Of a stretch of 64,000 nt of DNA, positions 56,222-64,000 are shown piece by piece. A program made the position numbers and the translations under genes. Under the pieces are notes generated by a model. The model was not told the DNA's origin and did not search any database. It saw only the letters and a list, made by a program, of their open reading frames with translations. This stretch comes from Rhodospirillaceae bacterium (lineage in GTDB: Bacteria; Pseudomonadota; Alphaproteobacteria; Rhodospirillales; UBA2165), in assembly GCA_018649725.1 (NCBI GenBank), contig JABIHH010000031.1, forward strand, positions 1 through 64,000. Direction: 5' to 3'. Positions within the stretch are counted from its first letter, which is position 1, and every line of letters starts with the position of its first letter.

Positions 56222-57949
56222 ATGGATAAAGCAGTTGAAGCTAGGGGTGATCAAAAAACGGTGGCAGAGGTTTTTCTGTCTGCCCTTTCGGATAATGGTG
56301 TTGAGTATGTCTTTGCAAATGGCGGGACAGATTTCGCGCCGATCATTGAAGCTCTGGTTTCCGCTTCGCAGGCAGGTGAAAAGATCCCTCAATTTATCAC
56401 GGTACCGCACGAGAATGTCGCGATGGCGATGGCCGAAGGCTATTATCGCCTGTCGGGTAAGCCTGCCGGGGTTATGGTTCATGTCACCGTCGGCACAGCC
56501 AATACGATCTGCGGTGTGATGAATGCATCGCGCGACAATGTGCCGATCCTGGTTATGGCAGGACGGACGCCCCTGACCGAGAGCGGTGATATTGGATCGC
56601 GCAATATCGGCATTCACTGGGGCCAGGAGAACTTCGATCAAGGGGGCATGCTCAGGGAATATGTCAAATGGGACTATGAGTTACGTGAATCCCAGCCGGT
56701 CGAAAAAGTCGTCAACCGCGCCCTGGATATCGCCATGTCGGAACCTTGTGGGCCGGTCTATCTCACGCTGCCCCGCGAAGTGCTGGGCCACGCGGCTAAG
56801 GAAGAGCGGATTAAACCCAAAGCGCGTGCTTTAGGAAATGCGCCAGCCGTGCCTTCGAATGAGATTGTTGACCAAGCGGCTGAACTGATTGCTCAGGCTA
56901 AAAATCCTTTGATAATTTCAGGCGGTGTTGGTCAACGCCCGGGCGCCGCAGAAGTGTTGGGTGAAATGGCTGAGAAATTTGCCATACCGATTGTCCAGGT
57001 CGGCGGGCCAAGTCTGCTCACGGCTCATCCAATGAATATGGGTTTTGCCGTCGGTAAGTTTCTGCCGGATGCGGATTTAGTGCTGGTGGTTGAAAGTGCG
57101 GTGCCGTGGCTGCCGCGCAATGTGCAGCCTGATGCGAACGCCAAGCTGGTGCATCTCTCGCCTGATCCGCAATATACCGGCTTTCCCTATCGGGGCTTTG
57201 AGATGGATGTCGCGATCTCGGGCGAGCCCGTGCAAAGTTTGAAATTGATTTTGGAAGCACTCGCTGCGCGCAGTGATTTAGATGCCGAAGAGATTAAATC
57301 ACGCGGCGAAAAATTTGCTGCAATTCATGATGAGCAGGAAGCAGCCAAGGCCAAAACGCTCGCCGATGCCGCTAATCACACACCAATCCTGGCACCTTGG
57401 GTAGCGGCGTGTCTGAACAAAGTCAAAGCCGATGACAGCATCATTGTGAGTGAACTTGGCGTCAATGTTGGCCATGTCGACTATAAAGTGCCATCCAGCA
57501 TTGTCAGTGGTGGCCAAGCGGGTGGGCTTGGTCATGGTCTGGGCTCGGCGCTGGGTGCCAAGCTCGCCGCGCCGGACCGGGATGTTATTTTGCTGGTTGG
57601 TGATGGCTCTTACATGTTTGGCGGTCCGACACCGGCGCATTTTGTTGGTAAAGCCCAGGATCTGCCGACGCTCACTATTGTTATGAACAACTCCAAATGG
57701 TTTGCCGTCGACCGGGCAACGCGGGTGATGTATCCAGATGGCAAAGCCGCCAAAGCCAATGAGATGCCACTCACCGATCTCACACCGAGCCCAAACTATG
57801 AAAAGATTATGGAAGCTTGTGGCGGCTATGGTGAATTGGTTGATGATCCGGCGAAACTTGAAGAGTCCATGCGCTCAGCTCTTGAAAAAGTGCGCGGCGG
57901 CACATCCGTATTGTTGAACGTAATCACCAGTCCAGGCGGGAGGGATTAG
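56222..57949 (+). CDS. Thiamine-diphosphate-dependent enzyme (acetolactate synthase-like)
   Basis: A 575-residue enzyme with the three ThDP-family domains. The catalytic Glu is in PHENVAMAMAEGY, and the cofactor motif starts GDGSYMFGG with NN after about 26 residues (IVMNNSKWF). It is close in form to acetolactate synthase/benzoylformate decarboxylase relatives but not clearly one of them. GGCGAGGAAAAGATT precedes the chosen ATG at 56222; the frame is open from 56204. It is probably co-transcribed with the hydrolase 92 bases upstream and the VOC gene 2 bases downstream. Confidence 0.9.
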   Translation: MDKAVEARGDQKTVAEVFLSALSDNGVEYVFANGGTDFAPIIEALVSASQAGEKIPQFITVPHENVAMAMAEGYYRLSGKPAGVMVHVTVGTANTICGVMNASRDNVPILVMAGRTPLTESGDIGSRNIGIHWGQENFDQGGMLREYVKWDYELRESQPVEKVVNRALDIAMSEPCGPVYLTLPREVLGHAAKEERIKPKARALGNAPAVPSNEIVDQAAELIAQAKNPLIISGGVGQRPGAAEVLGEMAEKFAIPIVQVGGPSLLTAHPMNMGFAVGKFLPDADLVLVVESAVPWLPRNVQPDANAKLVHLSPDPQYTGFPYRGFEMDVAISGEPVQSLKLILEALAARSDLDAEEIKSRGEKFAAIHDEQEAAKAKTLADAANHTPILAPWVAACLNKVKADDSIIVSELGVNVGHVDYKVPSSIVSGGQAGGLGHGLGSALGAKLAAPDRDVILLVGDGSYMFGGPTPAHFVGKAQDLPTLTIVMNNSKWFAVDRATRVMYPDGKAAKANEMPLTDLTPSPNYEKIMEACGGYGELVDDPAKLEESMRSALEKVRGGTSVLLNVITSPGGRD

Positions 57950-57951
57950 CT

Positions 57952-58350
57952 ATGGCAAAACTCCGACATATTGCGATGCAAGTGCCAGATTTAGAAGCGG
58001 CGGCTCAGTTCTATGAAAGTGCCTTCGAAATGGAGCGCGTCGCCGAAGCCGAAGCGCCGATTGGTGATGCCATCAGTTTGTCCGATGGCGTGATGAATTT
58101 GACACTTTTGAATTTTCCCGATGAGGGGGAAAGTGGTCGCATCAATGGTGCCGATTGGGCCGGGCTTCATCATTTTGGCTTTATCGTTGAGGATGAGAAA
58201 GACACAACGCAGAAAATAAACGCTGCCGGGGGAAAGTATTTTATGAAACTACCTGACTACCCTGGCGTCGATGTTGAGACCAAATTCAAGGATATTAACG
58301 GCGTCGTCTTCGATGTGTCGACCCACGATTGGCCGCTAAAAAAATCTTAG
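57952..58350 (+). CDS. VOC (glyoxalase/bleomycin-resistance) family protein
   Basis: A 132-residue vicinal-oxygen-chelate protein made of two beta-alpha-beta-beta-beta units (LRHIAMQVPDLEAAAQFYES and LHHFGFIVEDEKD). The metal-binding His is in HIAM and the second in LHHFGF. Members include isomerases, dioxygenases and lyases. It starts two bases after the ThDP enzyme stop, so it is in the same operon and likely handles a metabolite of that pathway. Confidence 0.9.
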   Translation: MAKLRHIAMQVPDLEAAAQFYESAFEMERVAEAEAPIGDAISLSDGVMNLTLLNFPDEGESGRINGADWAGLHHFGFIVEDEKDTTQKINAAGGKYFMKLPDYPGVDVETKFKDINGVVFDVSTHDWPLKKS

Positions 58351-58382
58351 GTTCTCTCATCTCTACCTAGCCACCTTCACGG

Positions 58383-59078
58383 CTACTTTTTCTTAGCATC
58401 ATCAGCAAGGCAGTGCAGCACGGCGATCATGCCGGATACTTTACTAACATAAAGACCCAGCTCTTCATTGCTGAGCGAGAAACCAAGTTTGTTTACGACG
58501 GCTTCCTGACCTAGCCCAAAGCTTGCCATCAAGGCCTGCATTTCTTCTTCCCAAAATTTAATGTAGCGCTGCCAATTGCCCTTGTAATTCCGCTTTACCA
58601 AGAATTTTATGTTGTCATGGTTGAGATCGCCCCACCAAGATACCTCGGGAATCGGTTTGCAGGTGTAGGTGGAGCCTTCGTCTTCGGCGAATTCTTCTTT
58701 TTCGGGCAGATTATTTTTCTTTTTCAAACACTGGATTACACGAATGCGCGCATCAACGTGATCGACGTAGTCTCTCAATTCATCACCTTTTAAGCTCAGG
58801 TCTTGAGATTTTAAGTAGACCGTCTTTTTGCGCACATATAAATCCGCCAGCTTGGTGCGCGCCCTTACCCATTTCTTCTCATAAGCCTGCCAGTTCCCTT
58901 TATATTTGCGGCGGACATATTTTTCGACACTGACGTGGGATTTTTTCCACCACGGGACCGGCGGCATCGGTGGGCAAGTCGCCCCTGCGGCAGGGCTCGG
59001 TATCACGCCGATTAGGAAAATGGGAAGACAGAAAATTAGCAAAGCTAACATTAACCTGGCAGGACGAAACGTGTGCAT
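58383..59078 (-). CDS. Secreted protein with duplicated two-cysteine module
   Basis: A 231-residue protein of unknown family. A signal peptide covers about 1-33. Two homologous modules follow, residues 35-117 and 140-223, each starting with C-n-P-n-P-n-V-n-WW and ending with V(I/L)-n-C-L. Shared inner features are YKGNWQ-n-Y (59-66 and 165-172) and a YV at the end of a helix. C35/C117 and C140/C223 may form one disulfide in each module. The linker (118-139) is charged. It is convergent with the VOC gene. No function can be assigned. Confidence 0.8.
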   Translation of the reverse strand: MHTFRPARLMLALLIFCLPIFLIGVIPSPAAGATCPPMPPVPWWKKSHVSVEKYVRRKYKGNWQAYEKKWVRARTKLADLYVRKKTVYLKSQDLSLKGDELRDYVDHVDARIRVIQCLKKKNNLPEKEEFAEDEGSTYTCKPIPEVSWWGDLNHDNIKFLVKRNYKGNWQRYIKFWEEEMQALMASFGLGQEAVVNKLGFSLSNEELGLYVSKVSGMIAVLHCLADDAKKK

Positions 59079-59173
59079 TAATGCCTCAACACTAGATTAT
59101 TTTTATGCAGTTTAAACCTAACATAGGTTACGTCAAAAGGTCGAAAATAATCGATCTGTGCGCGATCTATAGC

Positions 59174-59842
59174 TTATTTCCAGCTCAATATCTCTTCCAA
59201 TGGTTTCTTGGTAATTACCGGTACGGTCGGCTTTTCTGCCGGGTAGCCTGCAACAATCAGCATGTAAGGCTTTTCATTTTTAGGGCGGTCCAGGATTTCA
59301 TTTAAGAAGCCCATTGGGCTGGGTGTATGAGTGAGTGTGACAAGCCCGGCATGATGCAAAGCTGCCAGTAAAAAGCCGCAGGCAATGCCAGCTGATTCCG
59401 GCACATAATAGTGCTTCACTTTTTCGCCTTTCTCATTGAATGAATGGCTTTGGGCAAAGACGGCGATCAAATAAGGCGCGGTCTCCAAGAACGGCTTATG
59501 CTCATCGGTGCCGAGATGGGCCAGCGCATCCAGCCAGGCTTGCGGCGCCCTACCATTATAGAATTCGCGCTCCTCTTCTTCGGCGGCCTGTTTGATGATG
59601 CGTTTGGTCTCTAGGTTCTCCACCACAACAAAATGCCAAGGCTGCATATTTGCCCCAGACGGTGCTGTCCCGGCAGCGCGGATGCAGTTCTCGATGACGC
59701 CCCGTGGTGCTTGGCGCTCGCCATAGTCACGCACGGTGCGGCGGCGCTTGATATCTGTGTAGAAATTCTCTGCGCGCGCCTGCATTTCGTCTGCTGGATA
59801 TTCTTCGTAAGTTGTCAGGGGTTCGAACACTACTTCTGGCAT
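59174..59842 (-). CDS. Nitroreductase family protein, iodotyrosine-deiodinase-like
   Basis: A 222-residue FMN enzyme. [46 protein letters not shown] (in part) and the late [11 protein letters not shown] match the iodotyrosine deiodinase branch better than other nitroreductases. Residues that bind tyrosine in human IYD (Glu, Tyr and Lys in the lid) appear as E, F and H here ([11 protein letters not shown] and LAHL), so the substrate is probably not iodotyrosine. It stands alone. Confidence 0.87.
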   Translation of the reverse strand: MPEVVFEPLTTYEEYPADEMQARAENFYTDIKRRRTVRDYGERQAPRGVIENCIRAAGTAPSGANMQPWHFVVVENLETKRIIKQAAEEEEREFYNGRAPQAWLDALAHLGTDEHKPFLETAPYLIAVFAQSHSFNEKGEKVKHYYVPESAGIACGFLLAALHHAGLVTLTHTPSPMGFLNEILDRPKNEKPYMLIVAGYPAEKPTVPVITKKPLEEILSWK

Positions 59843-59938
59843 AATCCACTCTTTTTGTTGATTTGGCTAAGCGTCAAGATTACAACAAAGCTGCAATTTA
59901 GCTAGGCTAAACCTTCCGTTTGAGCTATTAAAATCCCC

Positions 59939-60376
59939 ATGACCACAGATAATTTCCCCGAGCACTTCGATGGTAGTGAACTTAACCCTGAAGGCGTCGT
60001 GCCAGAAACGCTGCCACTTGAATTCGCCAACGGTAAATGTACTTACCAGATTGATGCCGAGCATGTTCATATCCTCAATAAGTCAGATGAAGATGACGAT
60101 GGCATGCAATGGTCCGAGCCGCTCGCATCCTATGACGGCGTGCGTCATTGGGTAATCGTCGAGCAGTCTCAGGAAGAGAAACGTGGGATTCTAGGAAAGC
60201 TCTTTGGTGGTGTGAAACCCGTCGAACAAGGCCCGCGCCACAGCGTCATCGGTCTGGCTCACAATAAGGAGCCCTGGATGTCCGTCGTGCTGTTCAGCCG
60301 CGAGCTTTCGGAAGGCGAGGATGGTGCAGCGAGTGAAGAAATCGCGGTACAATACCGCCGGCTTTTTGACTTTTAA
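59939..60376 (+). CDS. Hypothetical protein, 145 residues
   Basis: An acidic soluble protein without a signal peptide or membrane helix. It has alternating hydrophobic strands (YQIDAEHVHILNKS, HWVIVEQSQ, HSVIGLAHNKEPWMSVVLFSREL in part), which suggests a beta-rich fold, perhaps PH-like. A loop with RGILGKLFGGV separates them. I do not recognise the family. It lies between the nitroreductase (divergent) and a repeat locus. Confidence 0.6.
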   Translation: MTTDNFPEHFDGSELNPEGVVPETLPLEFANGKCTYQIDAEHVHILNKSDEDDDGMQWSEPLASYDGVRHWVIVEQSQEEKRGILGKLFGGVKPVEQGPRHSVIGLAHNKEPWMSVVLFSRELSEGEDGAASEEIAVQYRRLFDF

Positions 60377-60390
60377 CGCTATCCCTCGAC

Positions 60391-60480
60391 CGTCATTCTG
60401 ACGAAGTCAGAATCCAGAAAGGCGGCACACAATTTTTAACAAGAAAAGACTGGATCCCGGATCAAGTCCGGGATGACGGA
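60391..60480. repeat. Family A repeat with companion element
   Basis: The companion hairpin TCATTCTGAC-GAA-GTCAGAATCC (60392-60414) is followed after 36 bases by the family A element (60451-60480) with a perfect CCCGGA-TCAAG-TCCGGG dyad. The same two elements occur at 1785-1867 in the reverse order. Confidence 0.8.
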
Positions 60481-60493
60481 GTGTTTTGGGTAA

Positions 60494-61810
60494 CTAAGCC
60501 AAAGCCTCGACTTTTTCATTGGTATTCTCATCCTGAGCCATGTGCAAAACCCGCTGAGGGAAGGGGATTTCTATGCCTTCTTCTTTGAAGAGCTTCCAGA
60601 CCTGGAGGAAGACCGCGCTTTTGATGTTTGAGATGCCGTTATGAGGGTCTCTAATCCAAACCCTGAGTTCGAGATCAATGGAACTGTCACCAAAGCCCAT
60701 GATGAGGCAGGTGGGCTTGGGTGAGGTGATGATGCGGCCCTCGGCTTGGGCGGCTTTGATGCAGGTCTCTATCGCATGGGGCAGGTCGGTATCGTAGGAG
60801 ACGCCAATCGGCAGTTTGAGGCGAATCTCGGTATCGCTGAACGTCCAGTTGGACACCCGCTGATTGATCAACTCCTCATTGGGAATGAGATGCTCAACAC
60901 CGTCGCGGGTAATCACCGAGGCATAGCGACCGCCGAGCGTGTTGACCCAGCCATAGGTGCCCGCAACTTCAATAACATCGCCGGGCTTGATCGATTTGTC
61001 GGCCAGAATGAGCAGGCCGCTGATCAGATTAGCGAATATCTTCTGCATGCCAAAACCGATACCGACACCGACAGCACCGGAAAAGACGGCAAGGCCTGTG
61101 AGATCAATGCCGACACTGTTCATGGCGGCCACAATGGCAATGGTCATGACAAATATTTTAAACAGCTTGGTCAGCAGAACCTGCACGGAAGGCGTCATGT
61201 TGGGCAATTTAGCGACGCGTTTTTCGAGCGTGCGCGAGGCCATCTGGGCAAGCCACAACAGCACGGCTAAGGCCATCATACCCTTGATAACGGTCAGCGC
61301 TGAGACATGTAACTCGCCAAGGTCCATCGACAGGCTGTCCAGGAAGGCGACGGTTTGATCCAATAAATTGGTGATGTTAAGGGCGGCAATGGTCCAGGCG
61401 GTGACCGAGATCAGCTTTGACCAGGTTTTGTCGCGGATCAGCGTGGCGGTTAGGCGAATGATGATCCAGGCCGTCAAGAGACTGACGGTGACGGTCATTA
61501 GGTGATGCGGCCAGCCGGCAAATTCTGCGATCAACGATGAAAAATATTGGACGATAATCCAGACAACCGGCAGCGCCATAAGCGCCAAGGCATCGGCGAG
61601 CTTGGCAACCCAGAGCTCGGGTTCATTTATTTCGGAGAGCTTGCCGATTCCTTTTGTGATAAGCGGACGGGCCGCCCAGGCGACCAGGAAGGCCAGGGCG
61701 ATAAAAATCAGCTGACCGAGACTGCTGAGAACCAGCACCTCGGAAAACAGCCAGTCTCTTAAAGCCAGAAACTGGGTTTCAATATATTGAGGATCAAATA
61801 ATTTCTGCAT
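60494..61810 (-). CDS. MscS-family mechanosensitive channel
   Basis: A 438-residue membrane protein. The MscS core has the pore helix and beta domain with GVGIGFGMQKIFANLISGLLIL (in part), GTYGWVNTLGGRYASVITRDG (in part) and HLIPNEELINQRVSNWT. About five extra N-terminal helices precede it. Such channels release solutes when the membrane is stretched during hypo-osmotic shock. It is a single gene between the repeat locus and the TRAP operon. Confidence 0.93.
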   Translation of the reverse strand: MQKLFDPQYIETQFLALRDWLFSEVLVLSSLGQLIFIALAFLVAWAARPLITKGIGKLSEINEPELWVAKLADALALMALPVVWIIVQYFSSLIAEFAGWPHHLMTVTVSLLTAWIIIRLTATLIRDKTWSKLISVTAWTIAALNITNLLDQTVAFLDSLSMDLGELHVSALTVIKGMMALAVLLWLAQMASRTLEKRVAKLPNMTPSVQVLLTKLFKIFVMTIAIVAAMNSVGIDLTGLAVFSGAVGVGIGFGMQKIFANLISGLLILADKSIKPGDVIEVAGTYGWVNTLGGRYASVITRDGVEHLIPNEELINQRVSNWTFSDTEIRLKLPIGVSYDTDLPHAIETCIKAAQAEGRIITSPKPTCLIMGFGDSSIDLELRVWIRDPHNGISNIKSAVFLQVWKLFKEEGIEIPFPQRVLHMAQDENTNEKVEALA

Positions 61811-61878
61811 GTTCCCTCACGCCGCACTTTAAATGCACCGTGAGAATGCCAGAAACCCATGAAAGAGCCGTTAACGGC

Positions 61879-63180
61879 CTAGCCCATCGTACTCGGCAGC
61901 CAAGTCGCGATTTCGGGCACGAAAACGATCAAGGTGATCAACAGGATTTGCGCAATCACAAAAGGTAGTACGCCTTTATAGATTTTGCTGAGTGGCACTT
62001 CGGGTGCCATGCCCTTGATGATAAACACGTTCATCCCCACCGGCGGCGTTATGAGCCCCAGTTCAACGACCATGACGACAATGATGCCGAACCAGATCGG
62101 ATCAAAGCCGAGATTGGCGACGACCGGGAAGAAGATCGGAATGGTCAGCAGGATCATAGCGAGCGAATCCAATGCACAGCCCATGATCAGATAGATCAAA
62201 AGGATGATCAGCATGATTGCCGTGCTGGAAAAGGGCAGCGAGCCGATCCAGGAGCCGATCGCATCCGGCACGGCGCTTAAGACCAGGAAGTTATTGAACA
62301 GAATGGCACCAATCAGGATGGTAAAGATCATTGCCGAGGTGGTGACTGTCTTCATCAAACAATCGACAAAAATTGGCCAAGTCATGGTGCGGGCGAATAA
62401 GGCTAAAGTGAGTGCACCTGAGGCACCAATGCCGGCAGCTTCTTCGGGTGAGAAAATCCCGGTGTAAATTCCGCCAATAACCAGCACGAACAAAATAACT
62501 GTCCCCCAAACATCTTTGAAGGCCATCATCTTTTGCTTGAATGAAGTTTTGTCACCCCGCGGGCCGATGTCAGGGTATATTCGGGTAACGATAGAAATTG
62601 TCGCCATGAAAAAGATAATGGTGAGAATTCCAGGAATAAAGCCTGCTAGGAACAGCTCACCAATATTGGTTTCGGTGAGAATACCATAAAGCACGAGGAT
62701 CACACTTGGCGGAATAAGGATGCCGATGGTGCCGCCCGCTGCGATCGAGCCGGTCGCCAGGCTGTAGTCATAATTAAAGCGCTTCATTTCAGGCAGTGCG
62801 ACTTGGGTCATGGTGGCCGCTGTCGCAATACTGGAGCCACAAACGGCGGCAAAAGCACCGCAACCACCAATCGTTGCTAAGGCAAGACCACCCCGGCGAT
62901 GGCCGAGCCAAGTGTTGCAAGCGCGAAACAGGTCTTCACTTAGGCCAGAGTTACTGGCGAAATAGCCCATTAGGATAAACATTGGCACGATGCTGAGATT
63001 GAATGTAATCGTTGTTTCAAACGCAGTTTGACCGAGCAGTGCTAAGGCGGCATCAATGTCAATGAGCAGGGCGCTACCAAGAAATCCTGTCGCGGCCATG
63101 GAAAAACCAATCGGTAGGCCAATCGCCAGCAGGAAAAACAGTAGTAAAAATATGAGAATTGAAAGAGCAATTGGATCCAT
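61879..63180 (-). CDS. dctM: TRAP transporter large permease (DctM)
   Basis: A 433-residue permease with about 12 helices, unlike the fused ones at 10876 and 51765. It has the TRAP motifs GGCGAFAAVCGSSIATAATM and GGTIGILIPPSVILVLYG and ends in the typical GLITPPVGMNVFIIKG. It is the third gene of a DctP-DctQ-DctM operon, 10 bases after DctQ. The substrate is unknown. Confidence 0.94.
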   Translation of the reverse strand: MDPIALSILIFLLLFFLLAIGLPIGFSMAATGFLGSALLIDIDAALALLGQTAFETTITFNLSIVPMFILMGYFASNSGLSEDLFRACNTWLGHRRGGLALATIGGCGAFAAVCGSSIATAATMTQVALPEMKRFNYDYSLATGSIAAGGTIGILIPPSVILVLYGILTETNIGELFLAGFIPGILTIIFFMATISIVTRIYPDIGPRGDKTSFKQKMMAFKDVWGTVILFVLVIGGIYTGIFSPEEAAGIGASGALTLALFARTMTWPIFVDCLMKTVTTSAMIFTILIGAILFNNFLVLSAVPDAIGSWIGSLPFSSTAIMLIILLIYLIMGCALDSLAMILLTIPIFFPVVANLGFDPIWFGIIVVMVVELGLITPPVGMNVFIIKGMAPEVPLSKIYKGVLPFVIAQILLITLIVFVPEIATWLPSTMG

Positions 63181-63190
63181 GAGGCAATTC

Positions 63191-63730
63191 TTATTCTAGT
63201 GGCGAGGCGTTGTCGGGTAGGACGGCTTCATCAATGCCGAAAGCCATGCGGGCGGCTGTATAAAGATGAAACATTAATGAGGTGACCATGAGCATACAGG
63301 CGAAGGCCATAATAATGGCATAGGGCCATACTTGTACTTCAGCGATCTGAGTGAGATCGTTATTGCCATAACGTGATATAGCCTGAATCCATAATCGCCA
63401 GCTGATGAGGATAGCGATGAGCAAGCCAAAGCTGCCAGTAATAAAATCGAGAACGGCCTGAACACGGGCGGACATATTTGTGATCAAAATATCAACTCGA
63501 ATGTGGCCGCGCAAAAATGTTGTATAGCCGATACCGAGATAAATCATCATGCCCATAATGAGTTCTGTCGCCTCGACGGAAACAGCAATGGGATGACCAA
63601 AGGTTCGGCCGATAACATCAAACAGGGTAAGGAACATCATGGCCGCAAGGCCAGCAGAACCTGCACGAGCGAACCACAATGTGGCCCGCTCGTTCAGTTT
63701 ATTCAATGTTCCTGTAGAAGGAGCAGTCAT
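63191..63730 (-). CDS. dctQ: TRAP transporter small permease (DctQ)
   Basis: A 179-residue membrane protein with four helices, the small subunit of a DctPQM-type TRAP system. The segment AVSVEATELIMGMMIYLGIGYTTFLRGHIRVD (in part) is the family core. The start is an ATG 10 bases after the end of the partial DctP gene, and it is followed 10 bases on by DctM. Confidence 0.92.
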   Translation of the reverse strand: MTAPSTGTLNKLNERATLWFARAGSAGLAAMMFLTLFDVIGRTFGHPIAVSVEATELIMGMMIYLGIGYTTFLRGHIRVDILITNMSARVQAVLDFITGSFGLLIAILISWRLWIQAISRYGNNDLTQIAEVQVWPYAIIMAFACMLMVTSLMFHLYTAARMAFGIDEAVLPDNASPLE

Positions 63731-63740
63731 AATAAAGGTC

Positions 63741-64000
63741 TTAGCCCTTCATCATTGACAGTAGCTCATCCATCAGAGCTTTACCATTCAAGCCTTTTTT
63801 ATTGGCTTTGTTGACCCAATCATCTTTGATGATTTTGATGGCTTTGCCCCAACGGGCTTTTTCAGAAGCGGAGATTTGCTGGATTTTATTGCCAGCTGCG
63901 ATACCGGCTTTTTTACCAACCGCATCAGCTTTATCCCAGCCGCGTCCAATAAGTTTGGAACCAGCTGCACCGCCTGCTTTGTTGAGAGCTTTCTTGGCGG
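63741..64000 (-). CDS. TRAP solute-binding protein DctP, C-terminal part
   Basis: The gene is cut by the right edge, and its start lies beyond it. The last 86 residues are basic and helical (for example GRGWDKADAVGKKAGIAAGN and RWGKAIKIIKDDWVNKANK) and end MKG. This matches the C-terminal helices of DctP-type binding proteins, and the position before DctQ and DctM fits. No catalytic features are expected. Confidence 0.82.
   Translation of the reverse strand, partial: AKKALNKAGGAAGSKLIGRGWDKADAVGKKAGIAAGNKIQQISASEKARWGKAIKIIKDDWVNKANKKGLNGKALMDELLSMMKG

Noticed and set aside
59174-59842. BluB (DMB synthase) or ordinary NfsB nitroreductase
   Set aside because: The order of motifs ([31 protein letters not shown]) fits iodotyrosine deiodinase relatives better.

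Overview
The window comes from an alphaproteobacterium of moderate GC content. The evidence is gene content and order: serS-surE-pcm-nlpD-DUF815 and yajC-secD-secF-Mth938 blocks, a uvrA/ssb/gyrA/coaD neighbourhood, bacterial relatives of the mitochondrial complex I assembly factors NDUFAF3 and NDUFAF6, a hopanoid-type HpnE, and three TRAP transporters. The many TRAP systems, Rieske oxygenase, acyl-CoA dehydrogenase and SDR enzymes suggest a heterotroph, probably marine, living on dissolved organic acids and aromatics. I cannot name the genus.

Layout. 1-1259: end of a DASS (SLC13) carboxylate transporter and a CBS+BON protein. 1985-6879: serS, surE, pcm, nlpD-like and a DUF815 ATPase. 6982-13871: an accessory catabolic block with a LysR regulator, Rieske oxygenase, SDR, IclR regulator and a TRAP-TAXI transporter. 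14076-17441: yajC, secD, secF and the Mth938/NDUFAF3-like gene. 17449-22823: a glycosyltransferase group and a zinc dehydrogenase. 22820-26207: a second zinc dehydrogenase, an acyl-CoA dehydrogenase, a miniature flagellar-rod protein, and a urate-oxidase-N-like membrane protein preceded by a 31-residue membrane microprotein. 26355-29813: hpnE, two tandem membrane paralogues and the NDUFAF6-like gene. 29937-33838: an acidic repeat-rich protein, a pentapeptide-repeat protein and two RidA-family genes. 34093-39989: uvrA, an MFS gene, a ferredoxin reductase and ssb. 40007-45627: a hydrolase, two paralogous MFS genes and a tightly coupled DUF1538-DUF1538-PII-CBS operon. 46110-49773: gyrA, coaD and tRNA-Lys. 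49853-50728: an AT-rich FkbM methyltransferase. 50986-58350: a second catabolic block (SDR, TRAP-TAXI, alpha/beta hydrolase, ThDP enzyme, VOC protein). 58383-64000: a secreted protein with a duplicated two-cysteine module, an iodotyrosine-deiodinase-like nitroreductase, an unknown protein, an MscS channel and a TRAP DctMQP operon cut by the window end.

Functionally, conserved housekeeping blocks are separated by accessory blocks that pair a regulator and a TRAP transporter with catabolic enzymes. At least two dispersed palindromic repeat families lie between genes, and perfect dyads that look like operators lie in the LysR/Rieske and IclR/TRAP divergent regions. The least understood parts are the DUF1538-PII-CBS operon, the microprotein/urate-oxidase-N pair, the tandem paralogues sharing the RTLKYGRNV motif, and the duplicated-cysteine secreted protein.
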